Source: Bathymodiolus brooksi
Lineage: Eukaryota > Mollusca > Bivalvia > Mytilida > Modiolidae
Reading direction: 5' to 3'
Assembly (NCBI GenBank): GCA_963680875.1
Contig: OY804578.1
Span: 104,809,689 to 104,873,688 of the forward strand
Length of the DNA: 64,000 nt
Positions 1-10,410 of this stretch are shown one piece after another. The notes beneath the pieces were generated by a model. The model was not told the DNA's origin and made no database searches. It saw only the letters and a program-made list of their open reading frames with translations. A program made the position numbers and the translations under genes. Positions within the stretch are counted from its first letter, which is position 1, and every line of letters starts with the position of its first letter.

Positions 1-27
1 TTAACTACATTTTCATTATATCTGTAG

Positions 28-404
28 TGAACAATTCATAACTAGTCATATAGTTATACAAAAGGATGCAGACGACGTTCTACAAAGTATGTCAAGCGAT
101 GACGACGAGGAAGGAGACTACGTAATGATTAAGAATCCAAATACATTAGAAACAGGATTGAACAAACAAACCACACCTGCCATGGCCGAGACAGATATAA
201 CCCATGATGCTACAGAAAGGAACAAATCGAGTTCGCCCAACACGCCATCAACAGAAAGAACAAACGCACCTCCCATCGACAGAACAAACAGACCTATAAA
301 TCGGGGGATCACTGGTGTAGGGGAAGAAACTCATGTTTATGCTACAGGAAATGACAGTAATACGCCATTCAAAGAAGAAGGAAATCTGATAGATGAATTT
401 CAAA
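28..404 (+). CDS. NZF zinc-finger protein, third-last exon (acidic linker)
   Basis: This internal exon is preceded by a pyrimidine-containing tract and AG at 26-27 and followed by a consensus donor GTAAGT at 405-410. It is open throughout, so the ATG at 89 is probably not the true start. It encodes about 125 residues of low-complexity, Ser/Thr/Asn-rich linker with an acidic patch (SSDDDEEGDY) and no recognisable domain. The donor leaves one base, which joins in phase to the next exon at 2853; this is the main reason for linking the three exons. The N-terminal part lies before the window, so the full protein cannot be named. C-terminal NZF fingers are known in ubiquitin-binding adaptors such as the TAB2/3 group, but the linker gives no support for one family. 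Confidence 0.6.
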
Positions 405-540
405 GTAAGTATATTATTACATGATAGTGTTTCGTCAACGTTTAATCATTATATTATGTACAAAGGAAATTCCACCTTAAAATTTGCATTCCACAACTTT
501 ATGAAACAGAAGGTGCATTGAACTAAGTAAAATTTCTAGA

Positions 541-760
541 TGCCAAAGGGGGATCAAAAGCTGTAATTCGAAAAAGGACAGACAACACAATCATTAAAAG
601 AAAAAAAAAGTCCAAACAGTGGTCGACAATGCACTAAATAGAACAATAAGATTGAACCATACGCACAATACAAACTCAACTACAAAACTGTGATGAACTC
701 CGGAGACAGTTCCTATCCCCTCTAGGAACACCTGTTGTGTTACACTAGCTTATTCTATCG
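541..760 (-). repeat. Old fragment of the mussel TTTGTCCTTTTG repeat family
   Basis: Read on the minus strand, 541-620 matches the family seen at 3017, 3870, 5338, 11590 and 41370: a pyrimidine-rich TTTTTC..TTTT block, a GTTGTCTGTC segment and CCCCTTTGGCATC. The rest up to 760 is intron sequence without other features. Confidence 0.5.
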
Positions 761-880
761 GTTAATGCTGTTTGTAGTTAGGTGTCTATTGTAATAAACC
801 TAATTACGAAACAAGAGTTGAAAGTTAAGAAAACTGTAACGTCTTATAAAACCAGACAATACCATATAAATAAAGCACAC

Positions 881-2038
881 ATTGATGGCTACAATAGATA
901 CGCTATAATAACAATTGATGGCTACAATAGATACGCTATAATAACAATTGATGGCTACAATAGATACGCTATAATAACAATTGATGGTTACAATAGATAC
1001 GCTATAATAACAATTGATGGTTACAATAGATACGATATAATAACAATTGATGGCTACAATAGATACGCTATAATAATAACATTGATGGCTACAATAGATA
1101 CGCTATAATAACAATTGATGGCAACAATAGATACGCTATAATAACAACTGATGGCTACAATAGATACAATATAATAACAGTTGATGGTTACAATAGATAC
1201 GCTATAATAACAATTGATGGCCACAATAGATACGATATAATAACAATTGATGGTTACAATAGATACGATATAATAACAATTGATGGTTACAATAGATACA
1301 ATATAATAACAATTGATGGTTACAATAGATACAATATAATAACAATTGATGGTTACAATAGATACGCTATAATAACAATTGATGGTTACAATAGATACGA
1401 TATAATAACAATTGATGGCTACAATAGATACGATATAATAACAATTGATGGTTAAAATAGATACGATATAATAACAATTGATGGCTACAATAGATACGCT
1501 ATAATAACAATTGATGGTTACAATAGATACGCTATAATAACAATTGATGGTTACAATAGATACGATATAATAACAATTGATGGCTACAATAGATACGATA
1601 TAATAACAATTGATGGCTACAATAGATACGATATAATAACAATTGATTGCTACAATAGATACGATATAATAACAATTGATGGTTACAATAGATACGATAT
1701 AATAACAATTGATGGTTACAATAGATACGATATAATAACAATTGATGGTTACAATAGATACGATATAATAACAATTGATGGCTACAATAAATACGCTATA
1801 ATAACAATTGATGGTTACAATAGATACGATATAATAACAACTGATGGTTACAATAGATACGCTATAATAACAACTGATGGTTACAATAGATACGATATAA
1901 TAACAATTGATGGTTACAATAGATACGATATAATAACAATTGATGGATACAATAGATACGATATAATAACAATTGATGGTTACAATAGATACGATATAAT
2001 AACAATTGATGGCTACAATAGATACGATATAATAACAA
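881..2038. repeat. 33-bp minisatellite, about 35 copies, in intron of NZF gene
   Basis: Unit ATTGATGGYTACAATAGATA followed by CGMTATAATAACA (33 bp). Variants alternate GCT/GGTT and CGCT/CGAT; a three-base length change occurs near 1075. Because 33 is a multiple of three and the unit lacks stops in some frames, open frames appear on both strands (11-residue repeats). There is no start context, splice signal or codon bias to support translation, so I treat it as satellite DNA. Confidence 0.95.
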
Positions 2039-2519
2039 TGTCTAATGTGGTACGCACTACGCGTTTCTAGAATATTAAATGATCATCAAGTTATGAGAAT
2101 AAAGATATATGTTGGGTTCGCTCAAGTAAAAAAAAATGGAAAACCAGCATAGTTTTAATCTTCAGGAGAAATGAAGACAAAGGACATATAAATAGGATAG
2201 CGAAGTAGGACGAAATTACCTATGCCTGATGGAGATGAATGTCAGATTTATATTTTTAAATAGTTTGTTTAGAAACTCCCAATTTCAATAACAGATCAAT
2301 TATGGGAAAATACATGATACATACAAATCTTGTTGTTTTTGTTGCTGTACATTTGTAAAACGTACATATTAATTAAATTGATTTCAGGAGTTTAATCAAA
2401 TTCCTCTATCTACTCATTTTTTTATCAACTGCATTTTTTAAAGATGTCATGTCTCCAATGCACGCACCACAAGTGGATTCTGACGATTCTGTTTCAATTA
2501 GATGTTCGAACTGACAATT

Positions 2520-2626
2520 TTTAATGCTCTACCCTCAGCGGGATTCAAACTCAGATATTTACTAAACTACAACTTCGACCATTTAGTGCTATGACAAGTG
2601 CGCTTGACCACTCGGTCACATATGCT
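2520..2626 (-). repeat. tRNA-derived SINE head (Ser/Leu-like)
   Basis: On the minus strand the segment reads like a class II tRNA head: GTGACCGAGTGGTCAAGCGC resembles an A-box region, and GTTTGAATCCCGC resembles a B box about 65 bases later. There is no full cloverleaf, so it is a SINE fragment, not a tRNA gene. Confidence 0.55.
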
Positions 2627-2852
2627 ATATAAAAATATAGCTTTAAGAGTCAAAGTGTTACATTGTACCGTGAGGCGAATCTAGGGATAGACATAAGACA
2701 TATATTTAAGCGTGTGTAGATGGTGTATATTAATATGTCCATGATTGGATTAAAAATATTGAAAACAAGTATTTTGCAAGCTATTTTGATATGTAACTAG
2801 CCAATCTATTTCATTGCATCTAATAACATCACTACTGATGTATCTATTGTAG

Positions 2853-2945
2853 ACATTGGGATTGTGCCAGTAACAGACGACTGGGAATGTCCATACTGTA
2901 CACTTATCAACAAAGAAGAAGATTTCTATTGTGATGTATGTCTTG
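2853..2945 (+). CDS. NZF zinc-finger protein, penultimate exon (first RanBP2-type finger)
   Basis: The exon lies between a TTGTAG acceptor (2851-2852) and a GTAAGA donor (2946). Its 31 codons hold a complete RanBP2/NZF finger: Trp-x-Cys-x2-Cys-x3-Asn-x6-Cys-x2-Cys, beginning DDWECPYCTL. All four zinc-ligand Cys, the Trp and the Asn are in the family positions. In ubiquitin-binding NZF domains the contact residues are Thr-Phe/hydrophobic after the second Cys; here they are Thr-Leu, compatible with ubiquitin binding but not proof of it. Both flanking introns are phase 1, so the finger is a symmetrical exon that could be duplicated or skipped without breaking the frame. Confidence 0.75.
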
Positions 2946-3016
2946 GTAAGATACACAGACTGTAATCAACATTTCATTTTGAAAACCCTTCCGAAGCATC
3001 TGAGTTCACTCCCGGT

Positions 3017-5495
3017 TTTTAGTTGGGTTCGTGTTACTCTGTCTTTAGTTTTATGTGTATGTTGTGTAGATTGTTGTTTGTCCTTTTGTCCTTTTGTACT
3101 TTTTCTTTTGGCCATTGTGTTGTCTTCTTCGATATACGGATTCTGATTACCCCTTTGGTATCTGCAAACTATTCTGAAACTATGTCTGTTGTTAAAAATA
3201 CATTCAGTCCTTCCTTACAAATGAACACATCTTGGTTTATCGGTGCATTGCGATAACAATCCTCACAAGTAGTTCATTTTGAAATAGTACGAATGTAGCA
3301 TAGTAAAAGTCAAATAATTATCACCTTACTAAAAAAATATGTTTTCTTTATTTTATTTTATATTAACGATTGTTCGTTTTTTTTTATCTTAGCGAATGTC
3401 GATTTTTTTTTTGATTTGCAATTTTATGTTTTTATTGTTGGTGTTATTAATTACCAGTAGTTACTATGATATGCTGCCCTGCACAAAAATATGCCGCCAT
3501 ATTTGGTGAATACTGTCTTATTATTTTCTATTTTGGGGTTTAGCAGGAGTTGTTGTGGATGAGAGTTTCCGATATTCCTATCATGATTTCAATAATAGAG
3601 GGTTGCTGCTAACATGGAAGCTACTGATCTAAGAGTTACTTGTGGTTAAGTTGAAGTCATCACTTTGAAAGTTTTACGATTGCCACCATTATCGTTACAG
3701 AGTTTCTGTGTCACAAATAACAATGTATATGTTCCGTTTGTCGTAATCACAACCGGTCCTTTCCCACATTCATGGCATATCACCGAGGTTTAACATGAGT
3801 AATACGACGGATGCCACATGTGGAGCAGGATCTGTTTACCCTTACGGAACACCTATGTTCAGCCCCGATTTTAGTGGGATTCGTGTTACTCTCTCTTTAG
3901 CTTTATGTGTATGTTTTGTAGATCGTTGTTTGTCCTTTTGTACTTTTTCTTTTGGCCATTATGTTTTCTGTTCTTCTTCGATATACGAATTCTGATTACC
4001 CCTTTGGTATCTTCAAACTCTTCTGAAACTATGTCTATTGATAAACATATATTGTTCCTTTTCTTTGAAATGTTTAATGGTGGATAGTGTCTCATGTTCA
4101 TTTACATTCAGTCTTTCCTTACAAGTTAACACATCTTGGTATATCGGTGCATTGCGATAACAATCCTAGCAGTTAGTTCATTTTGAAATAGTACGAATGT
4201 AGCATAGTAAAAGTCAAATAATTATCACCTTACTGTAAAAATATGTTTTCTTTATGTTATTTTATCTTAACGATTGTTCTTTATTTTTTTTTATCTTAAC
4301 GAATGTTAAAGGGGCATTATCTGCCAAAATCGTAAATTTTTGCTACCCATAAAAACTATCAGATATGATTGATGCCTTAATAAAACGTGTTTCTGTAGCT
4401 TATAAATGTTATGAAATGTACGCGCATCGGTGAAAAAAGGTGCAACTGCTCGTGTTTTGAGATCGATCAAGAAATGGACGCCATCTTATTAATTATCGGC
4501 ATTGTTTACGAATCGTCATTAAATCAGTACAACAATGCAGTTATTTCTTATTTTCTGTGAATCTGCTTTTAGTCGGCGTTAATTACGGACAAAGAACCAT
4601 GCAAGTTTGCAGTTAATAAGCGACAAAATACAAATTATTCCTTTTTACCTGTCACTAGTAAGGTCAGTTGCATACGGAGAAAGCGAGGTCTAATTATTTG
4701 CTTGCACGGAAATAATAAATCGATGGTAATTTTCATTCTCAAAAGGCAAAAAGTGGTACGATAAGCTGTTTAATGTGAAATATTTACCTTTATTTCATCA
4801 TTTTAAAACTATTTACCAATTTCCAAAACATAATTTTTTTGTTCAAAATCGTAGCTAATGCCTCTTTAATTTATTTTTTTGATTTGCAATTTTATGTATA
4901 TTGTTAGTGTTATTAATTAGATACTAGGATATGCTGCCCTGCACAAATTATGACCCCTGTTTGGTGAATACTGTTTTGTTATTTTCCATTTTGGGGTTTA
5001 GCAGGAGTTGTTGTGGATGAGAGTTTCCGATATTCCGGAGCTAGTGGTACCTATCATGAATTCAATAATAGAGGGTTGATGTTAACAAGGAAGCTACTGA
5101 TCCAATGGTCCTTGTGGTTAAGTTGAAATCATCACTTTGAAAGTTTTATGATTGCTACCATTATCGTTACGGAAGATCAGTGTCACAAATGACCACGTAA
5201 ATGTTCCGTTTGTCGTAATCACAACCGGTCCTTTCCCACATTCATGACTTATCTCCGTTTTTAACAGGAGTAACACGACGGATGCCACATGTATAGCAAG
5301 ATCTGGTTACCCTTACTGATCACCTACGTTCACTACCGATCTTAGTGGAATTTGTGTTGCTCGGTCTTTAATTTTAAGCTTAGTGTTTTTGTAGAGTATT
5401 GTTTGTCCATTTGTCCTTTTTCTGTTTGCCATTTAGTTGTCTGTTCTTCTTCGATTTACGGCTTCTGGTTACCTATTTGGTATTTTCAAACATTT
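3017..5495 (+). repeat. Tandem duplication of a mussel dispersed repeat in intron of NZF gene
   Basis: A block beginning TTTAGT.GGRTTCGTGTTAC starts at 3017 and 3870, with a related start near 5338. The sequence from 3017 to 3860 is repeated from 3870 to 5330 in the same order, including CATTCAGTC..TTCCTTACAA, GCATTGCGATAACAATCC and the stretch starting ATATGCTGCCCTGCACAAA. The second unit is longer only because of the MITE at 4310-4865. Related single copies occur at 11575, 26130, 41160 and 42262. The block contains no coding region, only short chance frames. Confidence 0.8.
4310..4865. mobile_element. 556-bp MITE with TTAA target duplication (piggyBac-like ends)
   Basis: The element is flanked by TTAA at 4306-4309 and 4866-4869. 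Its ends are imperfect inverted repeats: AGGGGCATTAT at the left, ATAATGCCTCT-like (TAATGCCTCT) at the right, followed inward by CAAAATCGTA on the left and its complement with a small gap on the right. It has no coding capacity. The paralogous unit at 3395-3420 lacks it at the equivalent point, which is an empty site. TTAA duplication is typical of piggyBac superfamily elements; that assignment is inferred. Confidence 0.75.
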
Positions 5496-5742
5496 CTTTC
5501 AATTATGTATAATTATATCCCACAACCGTAATTAAAGGAGAAAAGATTATAGAAAAGAAAATAGAAAATACACAACTGCATTGAATATATTATATTGAAG
5601 ATGCAATCCATTATATATATATGTGTCCGGAAACGATAAATTTATGATTGCTAGTTTTTCAAATTCGAATCTCGACGACTTATTAGCTGCTGATAAAAGT
5701 TGAATCAGCAGCTGTCAATCAAATGTTTATACAGGAGATTAT

Positions 5743-5978
5743 TTTGGTAAAACAACGATAATCACTAATAATTGAATACGATCAATAAATGTTAGACAAT
5801 ACCGAAGGGGCAATCTACAATTAACAATCCAGAAAAACTGGCAACATAGGGTGCACAAAACGAAGAAAAACAAAAACATGTTGGACACCATGATGCCCAA
5901 ACAAACACAAACAGCGTAAATAAGACAATAACCCACCTACAAATAACTGGAGGTAAAGACGAACCGAACATCGCTTTT
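5743..5978 (+). repeat. Dispersed repeat with CTGGCAACAT core, copy 1
   Basis: The segment runs ATAAATGTTAGACAATACCG, then GGGGCAATC, AACTGGCAACATAGG, CACAAACAGCGTAAATAAG and CTGGAGGTAAAGACGAACC. The same order is found at 44585-44775, and partial copies at 34685-34800 and 34935-35030. No coding potential. Confidence 0.7.
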
Positions 5979-6351
5979 ATGATTTGATAAATCAAATTGT
6001 CATAGCTCTATACTTTTCCGTAAAATTTTGTTATTCATTTTGCAAACAGGAAACAAAGGGCAAATGTAGGCAGTATAACATGTATATGTTATTCCATGGA
6101 ACACGCAATTTAAAAAACAAAACTTTCAAAACATTGCTACACAGTGGTGAGCTTCAATCTGGCCAACCACACCATTACGACCAAACCATCTGGATCCACT
6201 GAAAGCTCAGTACCTAACGGGATTCGTTTTTATCTGTACAAAACAAAAACGAAGCAGATTGAATTATCTACTTCTTTATCCTGTAATAAGATTATTTTAC
6301 TTTACTGTGCTATATTTTCACATATATATTAATAATATTTTGTTTTTATAG

Positions 6352-6476
6352 CCTGGAAATGCAGTGTTTGCACATTTGTGAACAAGCCTCAAGAAAAGAA
6401 ATGTGAAATGTGCTGCAACAATAGACCATCACATGATCAAAGTGAAGATAATAGATCTCGGGAATCTTATGCCTAA
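6352..6476 (+). CDS. NZF zinc-finger protein, last exon (second RanBP2-type finger and C terminus)
   Basis: The acceptor TTTTTATAG ends at 6351. The reading frame continues in phase from 2945 and ends at TAA 6474-6476. It encodes a second complete finger, Trp-x-Cys-x2-Cys-x3-Asn-x6-Cys-x2-Cys, then a short hydrophilic tail (about 18 residues). After the second Cys comes Thr-Phe, and a Met sits between the last two Cys. This is the Thr-Phe/Met arrangement known from ubiquitin-binding NZF domains such as Npl4, so this finger is the better candidate ubiquitin binder. The two fingers are separated by only a few residues in the spliced protein. A ubiquitin-signalling role is inferred from the domain alone. 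Confidence 0.75.
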
Positions 6477-6562
6477 ATTTACTTAACTATTTATTTCACT
6501 CATTACAGTGAATTTCTCTTGTTGTTAATTTTCACAAATTGCTGTAGTCATGGTAACATAAT

Positions 6563-6654
6563 AATAAAACTTGATATGAAATATCACATACATGTACATG
6601 CAGTTTTATATGAGATATATATCAGCAACCAACTCCCATTTTATTATTAATAAA
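6563..6654 (+). other. Candidate polyadenylation signals of the NZF gene
   Basis: AATAAA occurs at 6563-6568 and again at 6649-6654, 87 and 173 bases after the stop codon. The second is followed by a T-rich stretch. Either could end the transcript. Confidence 0.45.
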
Positions 6655-6799
6655 GATTTTATTAAATATCAGTTTGAATTTCCTCAAAAGACAATATAGC
6701 CTTATGATAAATACACGAGTAAAATTGTTCTCCCTGAATAGATAAACCGTTTTATCTGTCAGACGTTTCCGTGAAAATATAATGTTGATTGGCCAACAG

Positions 6800-7042
6800 T
6801 CACTCTATCAATAAATTGGGAGAGTAGAATTTCAATTGGATTCCAAAGAAATATGTAATCGTTTTATCAACTAGAACATCGGAAAATTTTTTCCCGTTAT
6901 CACCTATTATTGTGCAAAGCCTGCCGTCTGTATTAAGGTCAAACGTATTTGCACTGGTCTGTTTCAACATAAACAGCACGCGACATTTTCCTTGATCGCC
7001 CATTACAGATGCCAGAAATAGCAGACGATTACACAAAATCAA
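6800..7042 (-). CDS. Unassigned 80-residue open frame, possibly an exon remnant
   Basis: This minus-strand frame lies convergent to the NZF gene. Its composition is more protein-like than most chance frames here: mixed charged, Gly and hydrophobic residues with segments such as GDQGKCRVLF and FDLNTDGRLC, and a stop at 6800. No domain is recognisable and no clear acceptor precedes it. It may be a degraded exon or chance. Confidence 0.2.
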   Translation of the reverse strand: MILCNRLLFLASVMGDQGKCRVLFMLKQTSANTFDLNTDGRLCTIIGDNGKKFSDVLVDKTITYFFGIQLKFYSPNLLIE

Positions 7043-7129
7043 AATCGCTAGAAAGAGACCAACTGTGTTTCTTAAAAATAATGCCCAACGTAGATATAAA
7101 TACCTTGTCTTATTATCAAAATTTATACT

Positions 7130-7320
7130 TCCTACATAATGGAACTATTATTAAAGCAAAGATTCTCCTCCCTCAGACAAAAAATGAACTTAGAATGCTT
7201 TTGATATTCTGTTTAGGACCTTTTGTTTTCTAACTCACAAAGACCTTAAAATTATTTGCCTTTCCAATCTCTTAGCTTTGAGCATACCTGATGAAGGATA
7301 TTTCAGAAACTGGATTCATG
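7130..7320 (+). repeat. PLE-associated repeat with hammerhead-ribozyme-like core, copy 1
   Basis: The segment contains TTAAAGCAAAGATTCTCCTC, ACCTTTTGTTTTCTAACTCA and TTTGAGCATACCTGATGAAG. CTGATGA is at 7288-7294 and GAAAC at 7306-7310, the spacing and order of a hammerhead core, but the first stem II pair is A-A and the stem is weak. The same block recurs at 10780, 40860, 41510 and 41935. Canonical Penelope-like elements carry hammerhead motifs in their pseudo-LTRs. Confidence 0.5.
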
Positions 7321-10300
7321 TCACCCGGGTTAACAAGGTCCTCATTTGCTACTACACGGAACAGGGTAGCAAATGATATATGCGTTCCACGGAAAATCCT
7401 ACGGGATACCCCCGATTTGTCTTACGTTCAGCCAGAGGGTAATTATTATTTCAAAACTTCAGATTCGTATCAAATTTTAAAATCTTGTTCTATTAATATT
7501 TCGGACTGTCTTAAATCTCCAGGTACTTGTGACTCTTCTCCATGCATTACTATTTGCAAAATAAAAACTGACAAAAATAATACTTGTAAAGCATGCGTCA
7601 TGCTAATAACCTGAATTTACAAGTAATTTAACTGGAAAAACGTACTATACCAAATCATTTGACCCTCTGGACTGTTCTACTAAAAATGTCATTTACGGCA
7701 TAGAATGTACACTCTGTGGACTTTTGTATGTTGGTGAAACTCGTCAAACATTGCGAAGTAGGATGAGCCAACATCGATATGATGCAAAAGATCCCAAATA
7801 CAGGATTTTGTATAATCATTTCAATCAACCGGGTCATGACCGCTGTTTGACGAAGAAAGTTCGAATCATCGAGAAGATTTACCATCACACAAACAGTCCT
7901 ATACTTAGTACACCTTACCGTACCGATAGAGAGTTGTTTTGGATTAAAGAGTTACGCACTGCAATGCCTTACGGTTGCAATGAGAACATCAAAGGAGTGG
8001 GAAATTTGTCAAGTCCTGGATGCAACGAAATCAACGTGATGAGCCTTTTTAATACTATTCCAAGAACTAAACGTAGTCATGGTCATAAAAGAATTCAACA
8101 TCCTTATGCTAAAAAGTCCTCTAAACCAAGAACGTTACAAGATACTTTTAATGATTTACTTTCTAATATACAGAAACCTCTTGGAATTCATCACATTCGT
8201 ACAATCTTATTTTCACTACCTGTAAACTACCTCAAAGATCTTAGGGATTTTGGACTTGACAAAGGAGGCGTAGATCCTTTTTCTCCTAAGTACAGATTGT
8301 CTAGTATTATATGTGACATGGCGTCCTTTCGTCTTTTTAAACCAGTTCGATCTGAACCTCTTCATGATAACAACAGAAAATTCCTCCATATTCCGTTTGC
8401 TAACAAAGGAATCGATGCTATTAACATCAGCAACATTCTTAATAGAAAAGAGGTCGTAAAAGAAATTCCACCATATTTCAAAAATCAATCTGTTCCCATT
8501 GTCTCCTATAGCTACACTAATAGCATTGGCCATACAATTGTCAACTACAAAGAAGCATTACAAGATATTAACATAGATGAGTACCTTAAGAACCCTCTGA
8601 CTTGTGACTGCTCCCACTCTCCTTTTCAATACAACCCATCTGGACATGTAATCACTGGTGATCTGAATATCATTCAACATGAGAGTCTCCGAAAGGTGAT
8701 TTATCATGGTCCTAAATTCAGAGAACCTCAACACATCAATTGGAAACATAATTTCAACATAATTATGGATGCTGTTGAAGATTATGCCAGAAGGTGGATA
8801 AAGAGAGAAGTAGACCAAGATCCTGAGTTAGAGTCCTTGTCAGACTGGGTTAGAACAATTAGGTCTCTAGTACAAGGTCGGATTCACAAACTCAAAAATT
8901 GTGTTAATAGTCGACCCAAGTCTGTATTTAAAGACCAATAAGCTGTTAAGTGTCTCTCCTCTCTTCATGACAAATATGTTATCGTTCCTGCGGACAAGGC
9001 TTCCAACAATATCGTGTTTGTATGTAAATCATATTACTTCGAATGCCTAATCAAGGAATTAGGCATAAATAGCAACACCTCTAGTAATACCACATACAAA
9101 CCAACTTCTGTCGACAAAGATGAAATCCTAGCTAACCACAGATCATTCATGACCTCTTTAAACATTCCCTCTGGTAAAGAGTATGAGGATTTACCCTATT
9201 TATATTGGATACCTAAACTCCATAAGACACCATACAAAGAAAGGTACATAGCGGGATCATCAACTTGTTCGACGAAAGAATTGTCTATTCACCTGACAAA
9301 GATTCTGTCTGCAGTAAAAGAGGGACAACATAAATATTGTGAAACTGTTTACTCGCGTAGTGGCATAAATGACATGTGGATTTTGAAAAACTCTAAAGAT
9401 CTTTTGGATAACCTGAAATCAAGATCTTTCTCTCAGGTATCCTCCATCAAAACTTTTGATTTTTCAACTCTATATACCACCCTACCGCATGACAAATTAA
9501 AAACCCGCTTAAAAGAAACAATTCATAAAGCTTTCAGTCATAGAAACTATGGCTCAAAATTTGTTGTGTTAGGCTACAATTCCACATATTTTTCCAACAA
9601 AATTCAAAAAGGTAAAACATGCTACTCCGAGGAACAAGTGATCAGTATGCTGGAGTTCCTCATCGATAACATATTTGTCTCCTTTGGAGGGACACTGTTT
9701 CAGCAGGTCGTCGGCATACCAATGGGTACGAATTGCGCCCCTCTTCTAGCCGATTTATTTTTATACTCATATGAGTCGGAGTTTCTTCAAAAGCTTGTAA
9801 AAGATAAGAAAATTCATGAGGCTAGAGCCTTTAATTTCACATACAGGTATATTGATGACGTTTTATCTATCAATAATTCTAGATTTGCAGAATTTCTTCC
9901 ATTGATATATCCTCCAGAGCTGGAAGTTAAAGAGACCACAGATACAGCTTCGTCCGCATCATTTTTGGACTTATACCTCGAATTTGACGACAGTGGTCAA
10001 CTCAGTACTAAAATTTATGATAAGCGGGACGACTTCAATTTTAAAATCATAAATTTTCCAAACATGTGCAGCAATATACTAGCTTCTCCTGCATATGGTG
10101 TTTACATCTCGCAATTGATTCGCTATGCAAGGGCCAGTAGCAATTATTCTGATTTCCTGAAACGTCATCTTCATCTGAGAAACAGGCTACTGGACCAGGG
10201 CTATAAAAAGATTCGCCTTATTCGATCTCTTAAAAAGTTTATATTCCCATACCAAGATCTTGTCGAAATATATTCCGTCTCTGCAGAAACGATTATAAGC

Positions 10301-10330
10301 GATGCATTTTCAAATAGTGAAAATGTATAA
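7321..10330 (+). pseudogene. Naiad-like GIY-YIG endonuclease / reverse transcriptase ORF, two lesions
   Basis: The N-terminal part (to about 7606) is Cys-rich, with C-x3-C and C-x2-C clusters. A one-base frameshift near 7600 moves the frame to the endonuclease: C-x2-C, then LLYVGETRQTLRSR (GIY-YIG core), two His, and a downstream RE-FW that should supply the catalytic Glu. The clade's CxC motif is CDC at 8603-8611. A TAA at 8939-8941 then interrupts the frame; the second copy has GAA there, so it is a nonsense mutation. RT follows in the same frame: motif A FDFSTLYTTLP with Asp at 9458, motif B GIPMGTN at 9713-9733, motif C YIDD at 9850-9861. The stop is at 10328-10330. There are no in-frame TGA codons, so this family does not look like the selenocysteine-coding Naiads reported from clams. 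The protein would nick DNA and copy its own RNA. As it stands it is inactive. Confidence 0.85.
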
Positions 10331-10377
10331 AGATAAAGAAGTCTAGAAAAATGTCAAAAATGTTTTTTTATCAATGT

Positions 10378-10410
10378 GTGACGTAAAAATATTTTTGACA
10401 TTTACGTCAC
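10378..10410. other. Palindrome in Naiad 3' UTR
   Basis: GTGACGTAAA (10378-10387) is the exact reverse complement of TTTACGTCAC (10401-10410), with a 13-base loop. The same stem is preserved in copy 2 (54634-54643 and 54658-54667) while the loop differs by one base. It may be an RNA hairpin used for RT recognition; that is inference. Confidence 0.6.

Noticed and set aside
782..1108. Repetitive protein gene with 11-residue units
   Set aside because: It is the first part of the 33-bp minisatellite inside an intron; the frame ends where a length change occurs in the array.
881..2038. CRISPR-like array
   Set aside because: Units are contiguous without unique spacers, and the context is a eukaryotic intron.
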